Shown one piece after another: positions 53,365 through 62,734 of a stretch of DNA of 64,000 bases; the stretch's first letter is position 1, and each line of letters begins with the position of its first letter. The notes under the pieces were generated by a model, which ran no database searches, was not told the origin of the DNA, and saw only the letters and a program-made list of their open reading frames with translations. The DNA is from Actimicrobium antarcticum (GTDB lineage: Bacteria; Pseudomonadota; Gammaproteobacteria; Burkholderiales; Burkholderiaceae_D): the NCBI RefSeq assembly GCF_039536745.1, contig NZ_BAAAZE010000008.1, forward strand, positions 248,001-312,000. The letters run 5' to 3'. The position numbers were made by a program, and so were the translations under genes.

Positions 53365-54339
53365 ATGGAATACAGCCCACCACCACTATTCAAGCAAGGC
53401 GCATCGGCACGCGCCAAAGTGGTGTTCTTCTCGCTCATTGCGATCGCCCTGCTCGTCGTCGACTCGCACATGCAGTCGCTGGCGATGATCCGGCAAGTGG
53501 TCGGTACCGCGCTGTATCCGGTCCAGATGGTGGCGCTGATGCCGCGCGATGCGCTCTATAACGTCGCCGGATATTTCTCGTCGCTGGCCGCGGTCGAACG
53601 CGACAACAAACGGCTGCGCCTGGAGCAGGCCGCCAACGCCCAGACCCTGCAACGCGCCCAGCAACTGTTTTCCGAGAACGCCCAGCTGCGCAAGCTGCTC
53701 GGCACCAGCGAACAGCTGCCCGTGAAATCGGTCATGAGCGAAATCCTGTACGACGCCCGCGATGTCTTTACGCGCAAGATCATCCTCGATCGTGGCGCGC
53801 GTCACGACGTGGTCGCCGGTCAGCCCGTGATTGACGATACTGGCGTGGTTGGTCAGATCACCCGGGTATTCCTGTTCACCTCCGAGGCCACGCTGCTGAC
53901 CGACAAGGATCAGGCGATCCCGGTACAGGTGGTGCGTAACGGCTTGCGCAGCGTGGCGTATGGCCGCGGTCAGAGCGGCGTGCTTGACCTGAAATTTATG
54001 GCAGCCAATGCCGACATCCAGAAGGGTGACAAGCTGGTCACGTCCGGTATCGATGGCGTGTATCCGGCCGGTCTGTCGGTGGCCACCGTCATTCAGGTCG
54101 AGAACAAATCCGGTGACGCCTTTGCGCGCATCGTGTGCCAGCCCTCGGCCGGGATTGACCGCAACAAGCAATTGCTCATCCTGCTGGCGCAGCCGAAAGC
54201 CGAACCGCGGCCGCCACCGGTCGATGCGAAAGACAAGAAGGACCGTACCGGCAAGACCCGTCTGAGCGACCCCGTCAAAATGTTGCCTGCGTTGCCCACC
54301 CAGGACCCGGCGGCAACCTCCAAAGGAATCACCCGATGA
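53365..54339 (+). CDS. mreC: Rod-shape protein MreC
   Basis: Bitopic protein of 324 residues. One helix lies near 17-35 (VVFFSLIAIALLVVDS), followed by a coiled coil (~65-110) and the beta-barrel domain (~120-275; VIDDTGVVGQITRVFLFTSE, DLKFMAANADIQKGDKLVTS). The C-terminal tail is basic and Pro-rich. It overlaps mreD by four bases. The 145-bp gap after mreB shows no gene. Confidence 0.92.
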   Translation: MEYSPPPLFKQGASARAKVVFFSLIAIALLVVDSHMQSLAMIRQVVGTALYPVQMVALMPRDALYNVAGYFSSLAAVERDNKRLRLEQAANAQTLQRAQQLFSENAQLRKLLGTSEQLPVKSVMSEILYDARDVFTRKIILDRGARHDVVAGQPVIDDTGVVGQITRVFLFTSEATLLTDKDQAIPVQVVRNGLRSVAYGRGQSGVLDLKFMAANADIQKGDKLVTSGIDGVYPAGLSVATVIQVENKSGDAFARIVCQPSAGIDRNKQLLILLAQPKAEPRPPPVDAKDKKDRTGKTRLSDPVKMLPALPTQDPAATSKGITR

Positions 54340-54848
54340 ACCAGCCGCACTACATTCTGCTGCCAGCCAGTCCGCTGTTCATCATCGCCAGTCTGGTGAT
54401 GGCGTTCATGTTGAACCTGCTGCCTTGGGGTGGCATGGTCGGCGCACCTGATTTCGTGGCGCTGGTACTGATTTTCTGGAGCATCCACCAGCCGCGCAAG
54501 GTCGGTATCGGCGTTGCCTTTTGCATGGGCTTGCTGATGGATGTGCACGATGCCGCGCTGCTCGGCGAAAATGCGCTGGTCTACACGCTGCTGTGCTATC
54601 TGGCGATCATGATCCACCGGCGCGTGCTGTGGTTTCCGGTACGCACGCAGGCCTTGCATATCCTGCCGCTGTTCCTGGTGACCCAGCTGGTGCAACTGGT
54701 GATCCGGCTGTGGGCCACCGGCCAGTATCCGGGCTGGTTGTTCTTCCTCGAATCGCTGATTTCGGTGGCGCTGTGGCCGCTGGTCACCTGGCTGTTGCTG
54801 GCGCCGCAGCGCCGCGCCGTGGACCGCGACGATACGCGGCCGATCTGA
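54336..54848 (+). CDS. mreD: Rod-shape protein MreD
   Basis: Inner-membrane protein of 170 residues with about five helices (for example ASLVMAFMLNLLPWGGMV and AFCMGLLMDVHDAALLGENA, the family's hallmark). Partner of MreC in the elongasome. The 51-bp gap to the PBP2 gene has no further feature. Confidence 0.92.
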   Translation: MNQPHYILLPASPLFIIASLVMAFMLNLLPWGGMVGAPDFVALVLIFWSIHQPRKVGIGVAFCMGLLMDVHDAALLGENALVYTLLCYLAIMIHRRVLWFPVRTQALHILPLFLVTQLVQLVIRLWATGQYPGWLFFLESLISVALWPLVTWLLLAPQRRAVDRDDTRPI

Positions 54849-54899
54849 TGCCGGCATATTGGCGGGTCAGCGTTGTCCATTCCATCCACTTGAGCCGGC

Positions 54900-56900
54900 A
54901 TGACTGAATTCAAGAATACCGAACGCGAACTGCATTTCTTCCGGCTGCGGGTCTCGGCTGCGGCGATTTTCGTGTTCATCTGCTTTGGTCTTCTGGTGGC
55001 GCGCTTTGTCTGGCTGCAGGTCTACAAGCACGAGCAGTACGCCGCCCAAGCCGAAGATAACCGCATTTCGGTGGTGCCGATCGTCCCGAACCGTGGCCTG
55101 ATTCTGGACCGCAATGGCGTGGTTTTGGCGCGCAATTTCTCGGCCTACACGCTTGAAATCACGCCCTCCAAACTCAAGGCCGGGCTGGAAGAAACCATCG
55201 ACGAACTGGCCGAGCTGGTCGAAATCCAGCCGAAGGACCGCAAGCGCTTTCGCAAGCTGGTCGAAGAAACCCGCAATTTCGCCAGCTCGCCAATCCGCAC
55301 CCGCCTGACTGACGCCGAAGTAGCGCGCTTCACGGCCCAGCGCTACCGCTTTCCGGGCGTCGAAATCCAGGCGCGATTGTTCCGCCAATATCCGCTCGGG
55401 CAGGTGGCCTCGCACGTGACCGGCTACATCGGTCGCATCAGTCAGCGCGACGCCGCCCTGATCGATGACATGGAAGACAGCGCGAATTACAGCGGCACCG
55501 ATTACATCGGCAAGGAAGGCCTCGAAAAAAGCTACGAAAAGCATCTGCACGGCACCACCGGCTACGAAGAAGTGGAAGTCTCGGCTGGTGGCCGGGCAGT
55601 GCGTACGCTGTCGCGCACGCCGGCCAGCCCGGGCAACAACCTGATCCTGTCGATTGACATCGAACTGCAAAAAGTGATCGAGGAAGCGTTCGCCGGACGG
55701 CGCGGTGCCCTGGTGGCGATCGAGCCTGCCACCGGCGACATCCTCGCCTATGTCTCGATGCCGACCTTCGATCCGAACCTGTTCGTCGAAGGCATCGACC
55801 AGCAAAGCTGGGAACAGCTCAATACTTCGCTCGACCGGCCGCTGCTGAACCGGCCACTGTCCGGCAGTTATCCGCCCGGCTCGACCTACAAACCGTTCAT
55901 GGCGCTGGCGGCACTGGAACTTGGCAAGCGCACACCGGCGATGAGCATCTCCGACCCGGGCTATTTCTTCTTCGGCAATCACAAATTCCGTGATGACAAG
56001 GAGGGCGGACACGGCATGGTCGACATGCACCGCTCCATCGTCGCGTCCTGTGATACCTACTACTACATGCTGGCCAATGACCTCGGCGTCGATGCAATGC
56101 ATGACTTTATGAAGCCGTTCGGCTTTGGCCAGCTGACCGGCATCGATCTGGAACACGAGCGCAAGGGCCTGCTGCCATCGACGGCCTGGAAGCGCTCGGC
56201 GTATCGCAAGCGCGAGCAGCAAAAATGGTATGCCGGCGAAACCATTTCGCTGGGCATCGGCCAAGGCTACAACTCCTTCACGCCACTGCAGCTGGCGCAT
56301 GCGGTCGCCAATCTGGCCAACAACGGCATCGTGATGAAGCCGCATCTGGTGAAGATCATCGAAAATGGCGTCAGCCGCGAACGTACCGTGACCGTGCCCA
56401 AGGAAAGCTACCGGATTCCCCTGAAGCAGGAAAATATCGACGTCATCAAAAGCGCCATGGTCGGCGTGGCGCGCGAGCCGGGTGGTACGTCGTATCGGGT
56501 ATTCGGAAAAACCGACTATGTGTCGGCAGGCAAAACCGGCACCGCGCAGGTGATCGCGATCAGGAAAAATGAAAAGTACGATGCCAAGCTGATCGACGAG
56601 CGGCATCGCGACCACTCGCTCTACACGGCGTTCGCCCCGGCCGACAAGCCGCGTATCGCGATTGCCATCATCGTCGAAAATGGCGGCTTCGGCGCCGAAG
56701 CCGCCGCACCAATCGTCAAAAAGGCACTCGATTTTTATCTGCTCGGCAAGCGTCCGACCGACAAGGATAGTGCGCCAGCCGACAAGTCCGCGCCGAACCC
56801 GGCCGGCGGCGAGGTCCGCTCTGCGGCGGAACTGAAAGCGTATTCCGAAGCCGAAGGTGGTCCGAAAGCCGGCGCTGAAACCGAAGGCAACAAGGATTAA
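54900..56900 (+). CDS. mrdA: Penicillin-binding protein 2 (transpeptidase)
   Basis: Elongation-specific transpeptidase of 666 residues. One membrane helix lies at ~20-40. The dimerisation domain begins near 50 (NRISVVPIVPNRGLILDRNG). The active-site S328 is in PPGSTYKPF, the SxN equivalent is SCD in IVASCDTYYYM, and the KTG motif lies in SAGKTGTAQV near 540. The C-terminal ~60 residues are hydrophilic and extend past the usual end. It pairs with RodA, encoded 11 bp downstream. Confidence 0.95.
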   Translation: MTEFKNTERELHFFRLRVSAAAIFVFICFGLLVARFVWLQVYKHEQYAAQAEDNRISVVPIVPNRGLILDRNGVVLARNFSAYTLEITPSKLKAGLEETIDELAELVEIQPKDRKRFRKLVEETRNFASSPIRTRLTDAEVARFTAQRYRFPGVEIQARLFRQYPLGQVASHVTGYIGRISQRDAALIDDMEDSANYSGTDYIGKEGLEKSYEKHLHGTTGYEEVEVSAGGRAVRTLSRTPASPGNNLILSIDIELQKVIEEAFAGRRGALVAIEPATGDILAYVSMPTFDPNLFVEGIDQQSWEQLNTSLDRPLLNRPLSGSYPPGSTYKPFMALAALELGKRTPAMSISDPGYFFFGNHKFRDDKEGGHGMVDMHRSIVASCDTYYYMLANDLGVDAMHDFMKPFGFGQLTGIDLEHERKGLLPSTAWKRSAYRKREQQKWYAGETISLGIGQGYNSFTPLQLAHAVANLANNGIVMKPHLVKIIENGVSRERTVTVPKESYRIPLKQENIDVIKSAMVGVAREPGGTSYRVFGKTDYVSAGKTGTAQVIAIRKNEKYDAKLIDERHRDHSLYTAFAPADKPRIAIAIIVENGGFGAEAAAPIVKKALDFYLLGKRPTDKDSAPADKSAPNPAGGEVRSAAELKAYSEAEGGPKAGAETEGNKD

Positions 56901-56911
56901 GGATCACCACC

Positions 56912-58018
56912 ATGATTGAAAAACGTCCGCTCTGGCCGCGCATCAAACCGCATCTGCTGGTCTTTGACGGTGCCCTGTCGCTGATCATTTTCCTGATCCT
57001 GTCGCTGGCCATCGTCACGCTGTATTCGGCCGGGATCGATTTTCCGGGACGTGTCGAGGACCAGTTGCGCAATATCCTGGTGGCGTTCGTGGTGATGTGG
57101 ATCGCCGCCAATATTCCGCCGCAAATGCTGATGCGCTTTGCCGTGCCGATCTACAGTTTCGGGATTGCGCTGCTCATTGCGGTTGCCGTGTTTGGCATGG
57201 TCAAGAAAGGCGCGCGCCGCTGGATCAATCTCGGCATCGTCATCCAGCCCTCCGAGATCATGAAAATCGCCATGCCGCTGATGCTGGCATGGTTCTTCCA
57301 GAAGCGGGAAGGCATGGTCCGCTGGACCGAATTCGCCGTCGCTGGCATATTGCTGGCGATCCCGGTGGCGCTAATTGCGCGGCAGCCCGATCTGGGTACC
57401 GCGCTGCTGGTGCTGGCGGCGGGCTTTTACGTGATCTTTCTGGCCGGCCTGTCCTGGAAAATTCTGGTGGGTCTGGTCGTCACGGTGGCAGCCAGTCTGC
57501 CGGTGCTGTGGACCGTGCTGCACGACTACCAGCGCCAGCGCGTCATGATGCTGATCGACCCGTCCTCCGATCCGCTGGGCAAAGGCTTTCATATCATTCA
57601 GTCAACCATCGCGGTGGGGTCGGGTGGCCTCTTTGGCAAGGGCTGGCTGAAAGGCACGCAAGCCCACCTGGAATTCATCCCTGAACGCACCACCGACTTC
57701 ATCTTCGCGGTCTATTCCGAAGAATTCGGCCTGGCCGGCAATCTGCTGCTGTTGTTCTTGTACCTGCTGCTGATTGGTCGCGGTCTGGTGATTGCGGCCA
57801 ATGCGCCCACCTTTTTTACGCGTTTGCTGGCGGGAGCGATCACGATGATCTTCTTCACCTACGCGTTCGTGAACATGGGAATGGTGAGTGGTATCCTGCC
57901 CGTGGTCGGTGTGCCGCTGCCGTTCATGAGTTACGGCGGCACTGCACTGGTCACACTCGGCCTTGGTGCCGGCATCCTGATGAGCATCCAGCGGCATCGC
58001 AAGCTGGTACAAAGTTAA
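56912..58018 (+). CDS. mrdB: RodA peptidoglycan glycosyltransferase (SEDS)
   Basis: SEDS-family polymerase of 368 residues with ten predicted helices. Motifs: GARRWINLGIVIQPSEIMKI near 93-112, QPDLGTALLVLAAG near 152, and the C-terminal MGMVSGILPVVGVPLPFMSY, which are typical of RodA. It makes glycan strands that PBP2 cross-links. Confidence 0.95.
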   Translation: MIEKRPLWPRIKPHLLVFDGALSLIIFLILSLAIVTLYSAGIDFPGRVEDQLRNILVAFVVMWIAANIPPQMLMRFAVPIYSFGIALLIAVAVFGMVKKGARRWINLGIVIQPSEIMKIAMPLMLAWFFQKREGMVRWTEFAVAGILLAIPVALIARQPDLGTALLVLAAGFYVIFLAGLSWKILVGLVVTVAASLPVLWTVLHDYQRQRVMMLIDPSSDPLGKGFHIIQSTIAVGSGGLFGKGWLKGTQAHLEFIPERTTDFIFAVYSEEFGLAGNLLLLFLYLLLIGRGLVIAANAPTFFTRLLAGAITMIFFTYAFVNMGMVSGILPVVGVPLPFMSYGGTALVTLGLGAGILMSIQRHRKLVQS

Positions 58019-58027
58019 GGAATACCC

Positions 58028-59239
58028 ATGCAAGGCAAGCCTCCAATACACACTGTCCGGCGCAACATGCAACATGGGCTGGTGCTCGTCGCGGCACTCG
58101 CGCTGGCCGCCTGCGGCAGCGTACCGACCGCTCCGCCAGTACCTGCTGACACACAGCGCGACGCGATACCGTCCACCAAAAAACCTGCACCAGCGATGCC
58201 GGCAGCCGGTTCCGGGCGCGGCGGCTACTACCAGGACGACGGTCCGGGCGACAATCCGCCGGACAACCTGCTGGCCGTGCCCGATGCCGAACCGAAGATC
58301 GAAGCCAACTTCGCCCGCAATAACAAACCGTATGTCGTGTTCGGCAAAACCTACACCCCGACCTCGATTGATACGCCGCTGAAACAGCGCGGCATCGCCA
58401 GCTGGTACGGCAAAAAATTCCACGGCCAGAAAACCGCGTCCGGCGAACTGTATGACATGTACAAGATGACCGGTGCGCATCCGACCATGCCGCTGCCATC
58501 GTATGTGCGCGTGACCAACCTGGCCAACGGCAAGCAGGTGATCGTGCGGATCAACGACCGTGGCCCGTTCCATTCCAGTCGCATTATGGATTTGTCGTAC
58601 ACCGCAGCATTGAAGCTGGGCTACCTTGGAAAAGGCAGCAGCGAAATCGAAATCGAGCGCCTGTTGCCGGATGAAATTGCACGCATGGAAAAAGACCGTC
58701 TGGGTGAGCGCGCGTTGCCGCTGATGGAAACAGCGAGACGGCCGGCAGCCATGCCAGTGCTGGCGGCGCTGGATGTGAAGATGCTGCCGGTGATGGCGAC
58801 CACAACGGTGGCGGCCAACTCGGCGACTGGTGCCGGGCCGGCCGCGTCGGCGGAAGGCGCAGTCATTCCGCCGGCGATGACGTCAGGTACGTCGCTGATG
58901 ATGGACTTGCCCGCAGAGGCAACGGTCACCAGCGCGCCGCAGGATGCTGCTGCGCTGATGCCGGCCACGTCGGCTGCGCCAGCCTCGGCCGGTACCCCCG
59001 GATTCTATGTGCAGCTGGGGGCGTTTTCCCAGGCACCGAATGCCGAAGCGGCGCGCTTGCGTCTTCAGCGTGATCTTCAGCGTGATGCGGCCGACGCGTT
59101 GCCACCGGCTGAAGTAGTGCAGACCGGTGCCGTTTTCCGGCTCTACAGCGGACCGTTTTCCAGCCGCACGGAGGCGGAGAAGGCGGCGCAGAAAGTGCTG
59201 AGTGCCGGTGGCGCGAAACCGTTCATCGTGCAGCGCTGA
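58028..59239 (+). CDS. rlpA: RlpA septal-ring lytic transglycosylase lipoprotein
   Basis: Outer-membrane lipoprotein of 403 residues. The lipobox LAAC lies in ALALAACGS. The double-psi beta-barrel domain is at ~115-210 (RGIASWYGKKFHGQKTASGE; VRINDRGPFHSSRIMDLS). A low-complexity Ala/Thr linker (~230-320) leads to a C-terminal SPOR domain (~325-400; FYVQLGAFSQAPNAEAARLR). RlpA cleaves naked glycan at the septum. The start at 58028 has AAGGAATA upstream. Confidence 0.93.
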   Translation: MQGKPPIHTVRRNMQHGLVLVAALALAACGSVPTAPPVPADTQRDAIPSTKKPAPAMPAAGSGRGGYYQDDGPGDNPPDNLLAVPDAEPKIEANFARNNKPYVVFGKTYTPTSIDTPLKQRGIASWYGKKFHGQKTASGELYDMYKMTGAHPTMPLPSYVRVTNLANGKQVIVRINDRGPFHSSRIMDLSYTAALKLGYLGKGSSEIEIERLLPDEIARMEKDRLGERALPLMETARRPAAMPVLAALDVKMLPVMATTTVAANSATGAGPAASAEGAVIPPAMTSGTSLMMDLPAEATVTSAPQDAAALMPATSAAPASAGTPGFYVQLGAFSQAPNAEAARLRLQRDLQRDAADALPPAEVVQTGAVFRLYSGPFSSRTEAEKAAQKVLSAGGAKPFIVQR

Positions 59240-59351
59240 GGCGTGCCCGGCCCGAACAGGGCAATCCGGGGGAGTCTGGTGCCAGACACCGATGGATGCT
59301 TCAACTTGGCCATCATCGTGCTGCAGGCCAGGCGCAGGTTGCCGCGTTTGA

Positions 59352-59480
59352 GTCAACGCGTCGCAAGAAGTGGCGACTGAGCTGCTGGCGCTGCGCAAGG
59401 AGCGTGAACGGCTTATGGCAGAACCGGCCGGTCTAGAGGCGCAAATATCCCTATACCTGAAGGAATTGAGCGATGAGTAA
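59352..59480 (+). pseudogene. Remnant of an HsdM-like C-terminal tail
   Basis: A 42-codon open stretch after a TGA at 59349-59351 has no start codon of its own. It reads ELLALRKERERLMAEPAGLE then AQISLYLKELSDE and ends at TAA 59478-59480, overlapping the rhuM start by eight bases. The helical, Glu/Leu-rich end resembles the C-terminus of type I restriction methylases, which often precede rhuM in operons. The upstream part has been lost. Homology is proposed from pattern and context only. Confidence 0.45.
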
Positions 59481-60483
59481 GGGCGAACTGGTTGTTTATT
59501 CTGCCGAAGATGGTGGCGTGCGTGTGTTCCTGCGGGCGCAAGAAGGCACACTTTGGCTGACGCAACTTGAGCTGGGGGAACTGTTCCAGACCACCAAGCA
59601 GAACGTCAGCCTTCACGTCAAAAACGTACTGGCGGAGGGTGAGCTGAACGGTAATTCAGTTGTCAAGGAAGACTTGACAACTGCCGCTGACGGCAAGCGC
59701 TACCGTACCAAGATGTTTAATCTCGACATGATTCTGGCCGTGGGCTACCGAGTCAGATCGCCGCGCGGCACCCAGTTCCGCCAATGGGCAACCGCCAACT
59801 TGCGGGAATACCTGGTCAAAGGCTTCGTCATGGACGACGAACGCATGAAAGACCCGGCAGGTTGGGACTATTTCGATGAACTGCTGGAACGCATTCGCGA
59901 GATACGGGCATCGGAAAAGCGGTTCTACCAGAAGGTGCGCGACGTGTTTGCGCTGTCGGTCGACTACAAAGACAGTGCCGAGGTAGTTGGCCAGTTCTTT
60001 GCGGAAGTGCAAAACAAGCTGCTGTATGCCGTCACACAGCATACTGCGGCGGAAATCATCGTCATGCGGGCAGACCCGACACAACCCAACATGGCGTTGA
60101 CTGCCTGGAAAGCGGGCCGGGTACGCAAGACCGATATCGTGATTGCCAAGAATTACCTACATTCCGATGAAATTGATCACCTGAATCGCATGGTATCGGC
60201 CTTCCTTGAGTTTGCCGAGCTGCGCACCCGCCAGCGCAAAGAGCTGCGGATGGTCGATTGGCGGCAGTACGTGGATAACTTCATGCAGTTCAACGAAAGC
60301 CCGTTACTCAAGGGCGCCGGGCGGGTCAGCCATGAGGCGATGCTCGACATCGTGCATGAGCGATATGCGCAGTTTGACGGGCAGCGGCGCAAGGTTGATG
60401 CCGCCGAGGCGGACAGCGTGGACCTTAAAGAGCTGGAGCAGGTGGAACAGCAGCTAACCAGGAAGGGTTTCGCGGCAGATTAA
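59473..60483 (+). CDS. rhuM: RhuM-family protein
   Basis: Protein of 336 residues in the virulence RhuM family (PF13310 type). Typical stretches: EGTLWLTQLELGELFQTTKQ and SLHVKNVLAEGEL near 25-55, NLDMILAVGYRVRSPRGTQF near 85-105, and LREYLVKGFVMDDERMKDP near 112-130. Such genes are frequently found inside type I restriction-modification operons. The molecular function is unknown. Complete, with no damage seen. Confidence 0.88.
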   Translation: MSKGELVVYSAEDGGVRVFLRAQEGTLWLTQLELGELFQTTKQNVSLHVKNVLAEGELNGNSVVKEDLTTAADGKRYRTKMFNLDMILAVGYRVRSPRGTQFRQWATANLREYLVKGFVMDDERMKDPAGWDYFDELLERIREIRASEKRFYQKVRDVFALSVDYKDSAEVVGQFFAEVQNKLLYAVTQHTAAEIIVMRADPTQPNMALTAWKAGRVRKTDIVIAKNYLHSDEIDHLNRMVSAFLEFAELRTRQRKELRMVDWRQYVDNFMQFNESPLLKGAGRVSHEAMLDIVHERYAQFDGQRRKVDAAEADSVDLKELEQVEQQLTRKGFAAD

Positions 60484-60502
60484 TCGCCATAGACCACTAC
60501 AG

Positions 60503-60541
60503 CCGGGAAGCCACTTTTGCGGTTGGATTACCGCTTCCCGG
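60503..60541. terminator. Hairpin after rhuM
   Basis: CCGGGAAGC and GCTTCCCGG (60503-60511, 60533-60541) form a perfect 9-bp stem with a 21-base loop that itself contains GCGGT/ACCGC. There is no T-run. Confidence 0.4.
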
Positions 60542-60578
60542 AAAACCAGACACCCTACTTTCACGCCCAACGCCACCC

Positions 60579-60790
60579 TCACTCACTCTCCACCCTCTCC
60601 GAAAAATACGGAAACGCCAGCGGAAGCAACAACAGCGTAAACAACGTTGCCGACACAATCCCGCCCACGATCACCACCGCAAACGGTCGCTGAATTTCCG
60701 AGACGATGCCGTGCGACAGTGCTGCCGGCAGCAAGCCCAGTCCTGCCATCAGCGCAGTCATCAGGATCGGCCGCAAGCGGGCTAGCACGT
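60579..60790 (-). pseudogene. 3' fragment of a CzcA/CusA-type RND efflux gene
   Basis: Only the last ~70 residues of a heavy-metal RND pump remain. They read RLRPILMTALMAGLGLLPAA, then the SEIQRPFAVVIVGGIVSATL membrane helix and the terminal LLLLPLAFPYFSERVESE. These match the C-terminal two membrane segments of CzcA/CusA. The upstream ~950 residues are absent; at about 60790 the sequence becomes unrelated. Confidence 0.85.
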
Positions 60791-60873
60791 CGGCTACACT
60801 GACTCGGCAGTCACGTTGATCGGAATACGCCGCCAATCAGCTAATGTCTCGGTGTTTGTCCCGCGTATCTCGC

Positions 60874-61449
60874 TCAGAAAGCTTTGCTCTGCGCCTTTGC
60901 CTTTTGCGCCACTTGTGCTTTTTTTTCAGCGTCGATCTCGGCATTCATTTGGTTCCTGGCAGACGAGTCTGTGAAATTCAGGTAGGTCGTGGTTTCAGGC
61001 CAGCCACGTGACACCGTGATTTGCATTCCTTGACCCACGTTCCACTTTGCAGTCACTTGCCCAAGGTCATAGCTGCCGCTCTGTGAAGAGGGCCGCCCAT
61101 ACTTGATCGCAACCATATTGATGACTTTTGCAACCGACTGTGTGTCCATGAAGCTGGGGAACGTGTACTCGGCAAACGCGAATTTGCCAGAGGACGAGAC
61201 ATACCCCGCGTTAAGGCTGGAGGCGCCTTCGAGGACTCCTTTGACATCGTAGGTGTCCACCCAATAGCTATTTTCCTCGCGGGTTGCTATCAGTTCATTT
61301 TTTTTGAATGCCTGACGTAGCTGGTCGCGGGTTGCTCCTTTTAGTGTCACACCAAAAAGCTCAAGCGGTTTTTGATCTGCGGCGACTGCCGGCAATACGG
61401 TCAGGGCGATGGCGGCAGTCATTACGGCAACAAATATTTGTCGAAGCAT
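60874..61449 (-). CDS. Exported hypothetical protein, 191 aa
   Basis: I do not recognise a named family. The signal peptide (FVAVMTAAIALTVLPAVAAD) is clear. The mature protein begins QKPLELFGVTLKGATRDQLR and contains helical and beta segments (SSGKFAFAEYTFPSF; VTAKWNVGQGMQITVSRGWP). The C-terminus is a charged Ala/Lys/Gln-rich helix. It is likely a periplasmic protein. It lies upstream of nothing obviously related. Confidence 0.75.
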   Translation of the reverse strand: MLRQIFVAVMTAAIALTVLPAVAADQKPLELFGVTLKGATRDQLRQAFKKNELIATREENSYWVDTYDVKGVLEGASSLNAGYVSSSGKFAFAEYTFPSFMDTQSVAKVINMVAIKYGRPSSQSGSYDLGQVTAKWNVGQGMQITVSRGWPETTTYLNFTDSSARNQMNAEIDAEKKAQVAQKAKAQSKAF

Positions 61450-61596
61450 GAAGTATCTCCTTGGTTGTGGTGCGTGTTGGCGGCAAACGTCTTGTTCATG
61501 GAGCCGGTTGCGGACCGGCGCTCATGTGATTCCGGTTCAGCTGGCGGCGATACGGTAGCGGTCAAAGCGAAATGCAGGGTATTGGTCATGAACTTT

Positions 61597-62730
61597 TTAC
61601 CGTCGATCTTCCGACATCACGGCTTGCTTCAGGATCGCTGCGGACTGTTCAATAGCGCCTCGAATCTCCATGCGAACAGTCACGCCGCCGGTGGGAGCGC
61701 CGGCAATGGTTAGCGTGGCGTTATCGTCATAAATGTGTGCCAGGCGGTCGCGCACATTGCGTAATCCGAGCCCCGTACCGCGGCTTGGGGCACAAGCTTG
61801 CAAGCCGATCCCTGTATCGCTGACTTCGATCCACAAGGTACCGTTATCGGTGCCGCATTGGCCCGCGCTGACTGCGACCTCGACGCTCCCCATCTTTGGC
61901 TCGACACCATGCTTGATGGCGTTCTCTGCCAGTGTTTGCAGCACCAGTGGCGCAACCTGCACCGATCGTAACGCCTCGGGTAAGTCGATCCGGATAGTCA
62001 GCCGTTCTCCCATGCGAATTTTCATCAGTTCCAGGTAAGCCTGTACCGCATCGACCTCCGTGCCCAAGGTCCCCGCCGCAGCCTCGACGGACGGTACCGC
62101 AGCACGCAGAAATCGAATGAGATGGGAGGTCATACGGGCAGCCTCGGCTGGATTTTTAATCACCAGGTACTGCAGGTGCGCCAGCGTGTTCCACAAAAAA
62201 TGGGGCTCGATCTGGGCCCGTAACAACAGCATCTCCGATTCCAGCAAGGCCCGTTCGCGTTGCGCCAGGTCCGACTTTGCCTGAGCCGCTTCGATCAGCG
62301 CTGCGCTGGCGGTTTCCTGCTGCCGGTTGTATCGCGTCCACGCGCGTGCCGCAATCAGGATCGACAGCCCCATGAAGACAAAAATAATCAGGTCCGTTGC
62401 CCGGTCTGCCTGCATGAACCGTTCACTCAACGACGTCGGCAAAAACAGGGCACAGGCAGCCGCGATCGCAAAGACGATCGTCGCCGAAATCGCCAGTTCG
62501 GTCAGTGCGCGCAGTACAGATACCGATGCAAGCGCCCAAACTCGTTGCGGACGTATCAGCTGCAGCGCGAGCAAACCTGCCGCCAACGCAAAACCGGTCA
62601 GCATTCCGGCCGTGCTCACAGGTTCTCCGAGTGTGGCCATGGTGACCCATTCCAGCAGTGCCAACGCAAACAGGATGAGCACGGCGGACACGGCCAGCGG
62701 TACGTACGCGGACTTTAATTGGAGCGACAT
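61597..62730 (-). CDS. LytS/YehU-type sensor histidine kinase
   Basis: Membrane kinase of 377 residues with about four N-terminal helices (~10-130). A coiled linker precedes the His_kinase (PF06580-type) box, with H177 in AQIEPHFLWNTLAHLQ. The ATPase domain ends with LAENAIKHGVEP and GTGLGLRNVRDRLAHIY. It should phosphorylate the LytTR regulator encoded 4 bp upstream. No ligand-binding domain is evident. Confidence 0.9.
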   Translation of the reverse strand: MSLQLKSAYVPLAVSAVLILFALALLEWVTMATLGEPVSTAGMLTGFALAAGLLALQLIRPQRVWALASVSVLRALTELAISATIVFAIAAACALFLPTSLSERFMQADRATDLIIFVFMGLSILIAARAWTRYNRQQETASAALIEAAQAKSDLAQRERALLESEMLLLRAQIEPHFLWNTLAHLQYLVIKNPAEAARMTSHLIRFLRAAVPSVEAAAGTLGTEVDAVQAYLELMKIRMGERLTIRIDLPEALRSVQVAPLVLQTLAENAIKHGVEPKMGSVEVAVSAGQCGTDNGTLWIEVSDTGIGLQACAPSRGTGLGLRNVRDRLAHIYDDNATLTIAGAPTGGVTVRMEIRGAIEQSAAILKQAVMSEDRR

Positions 62731-62734
62731 GTCG

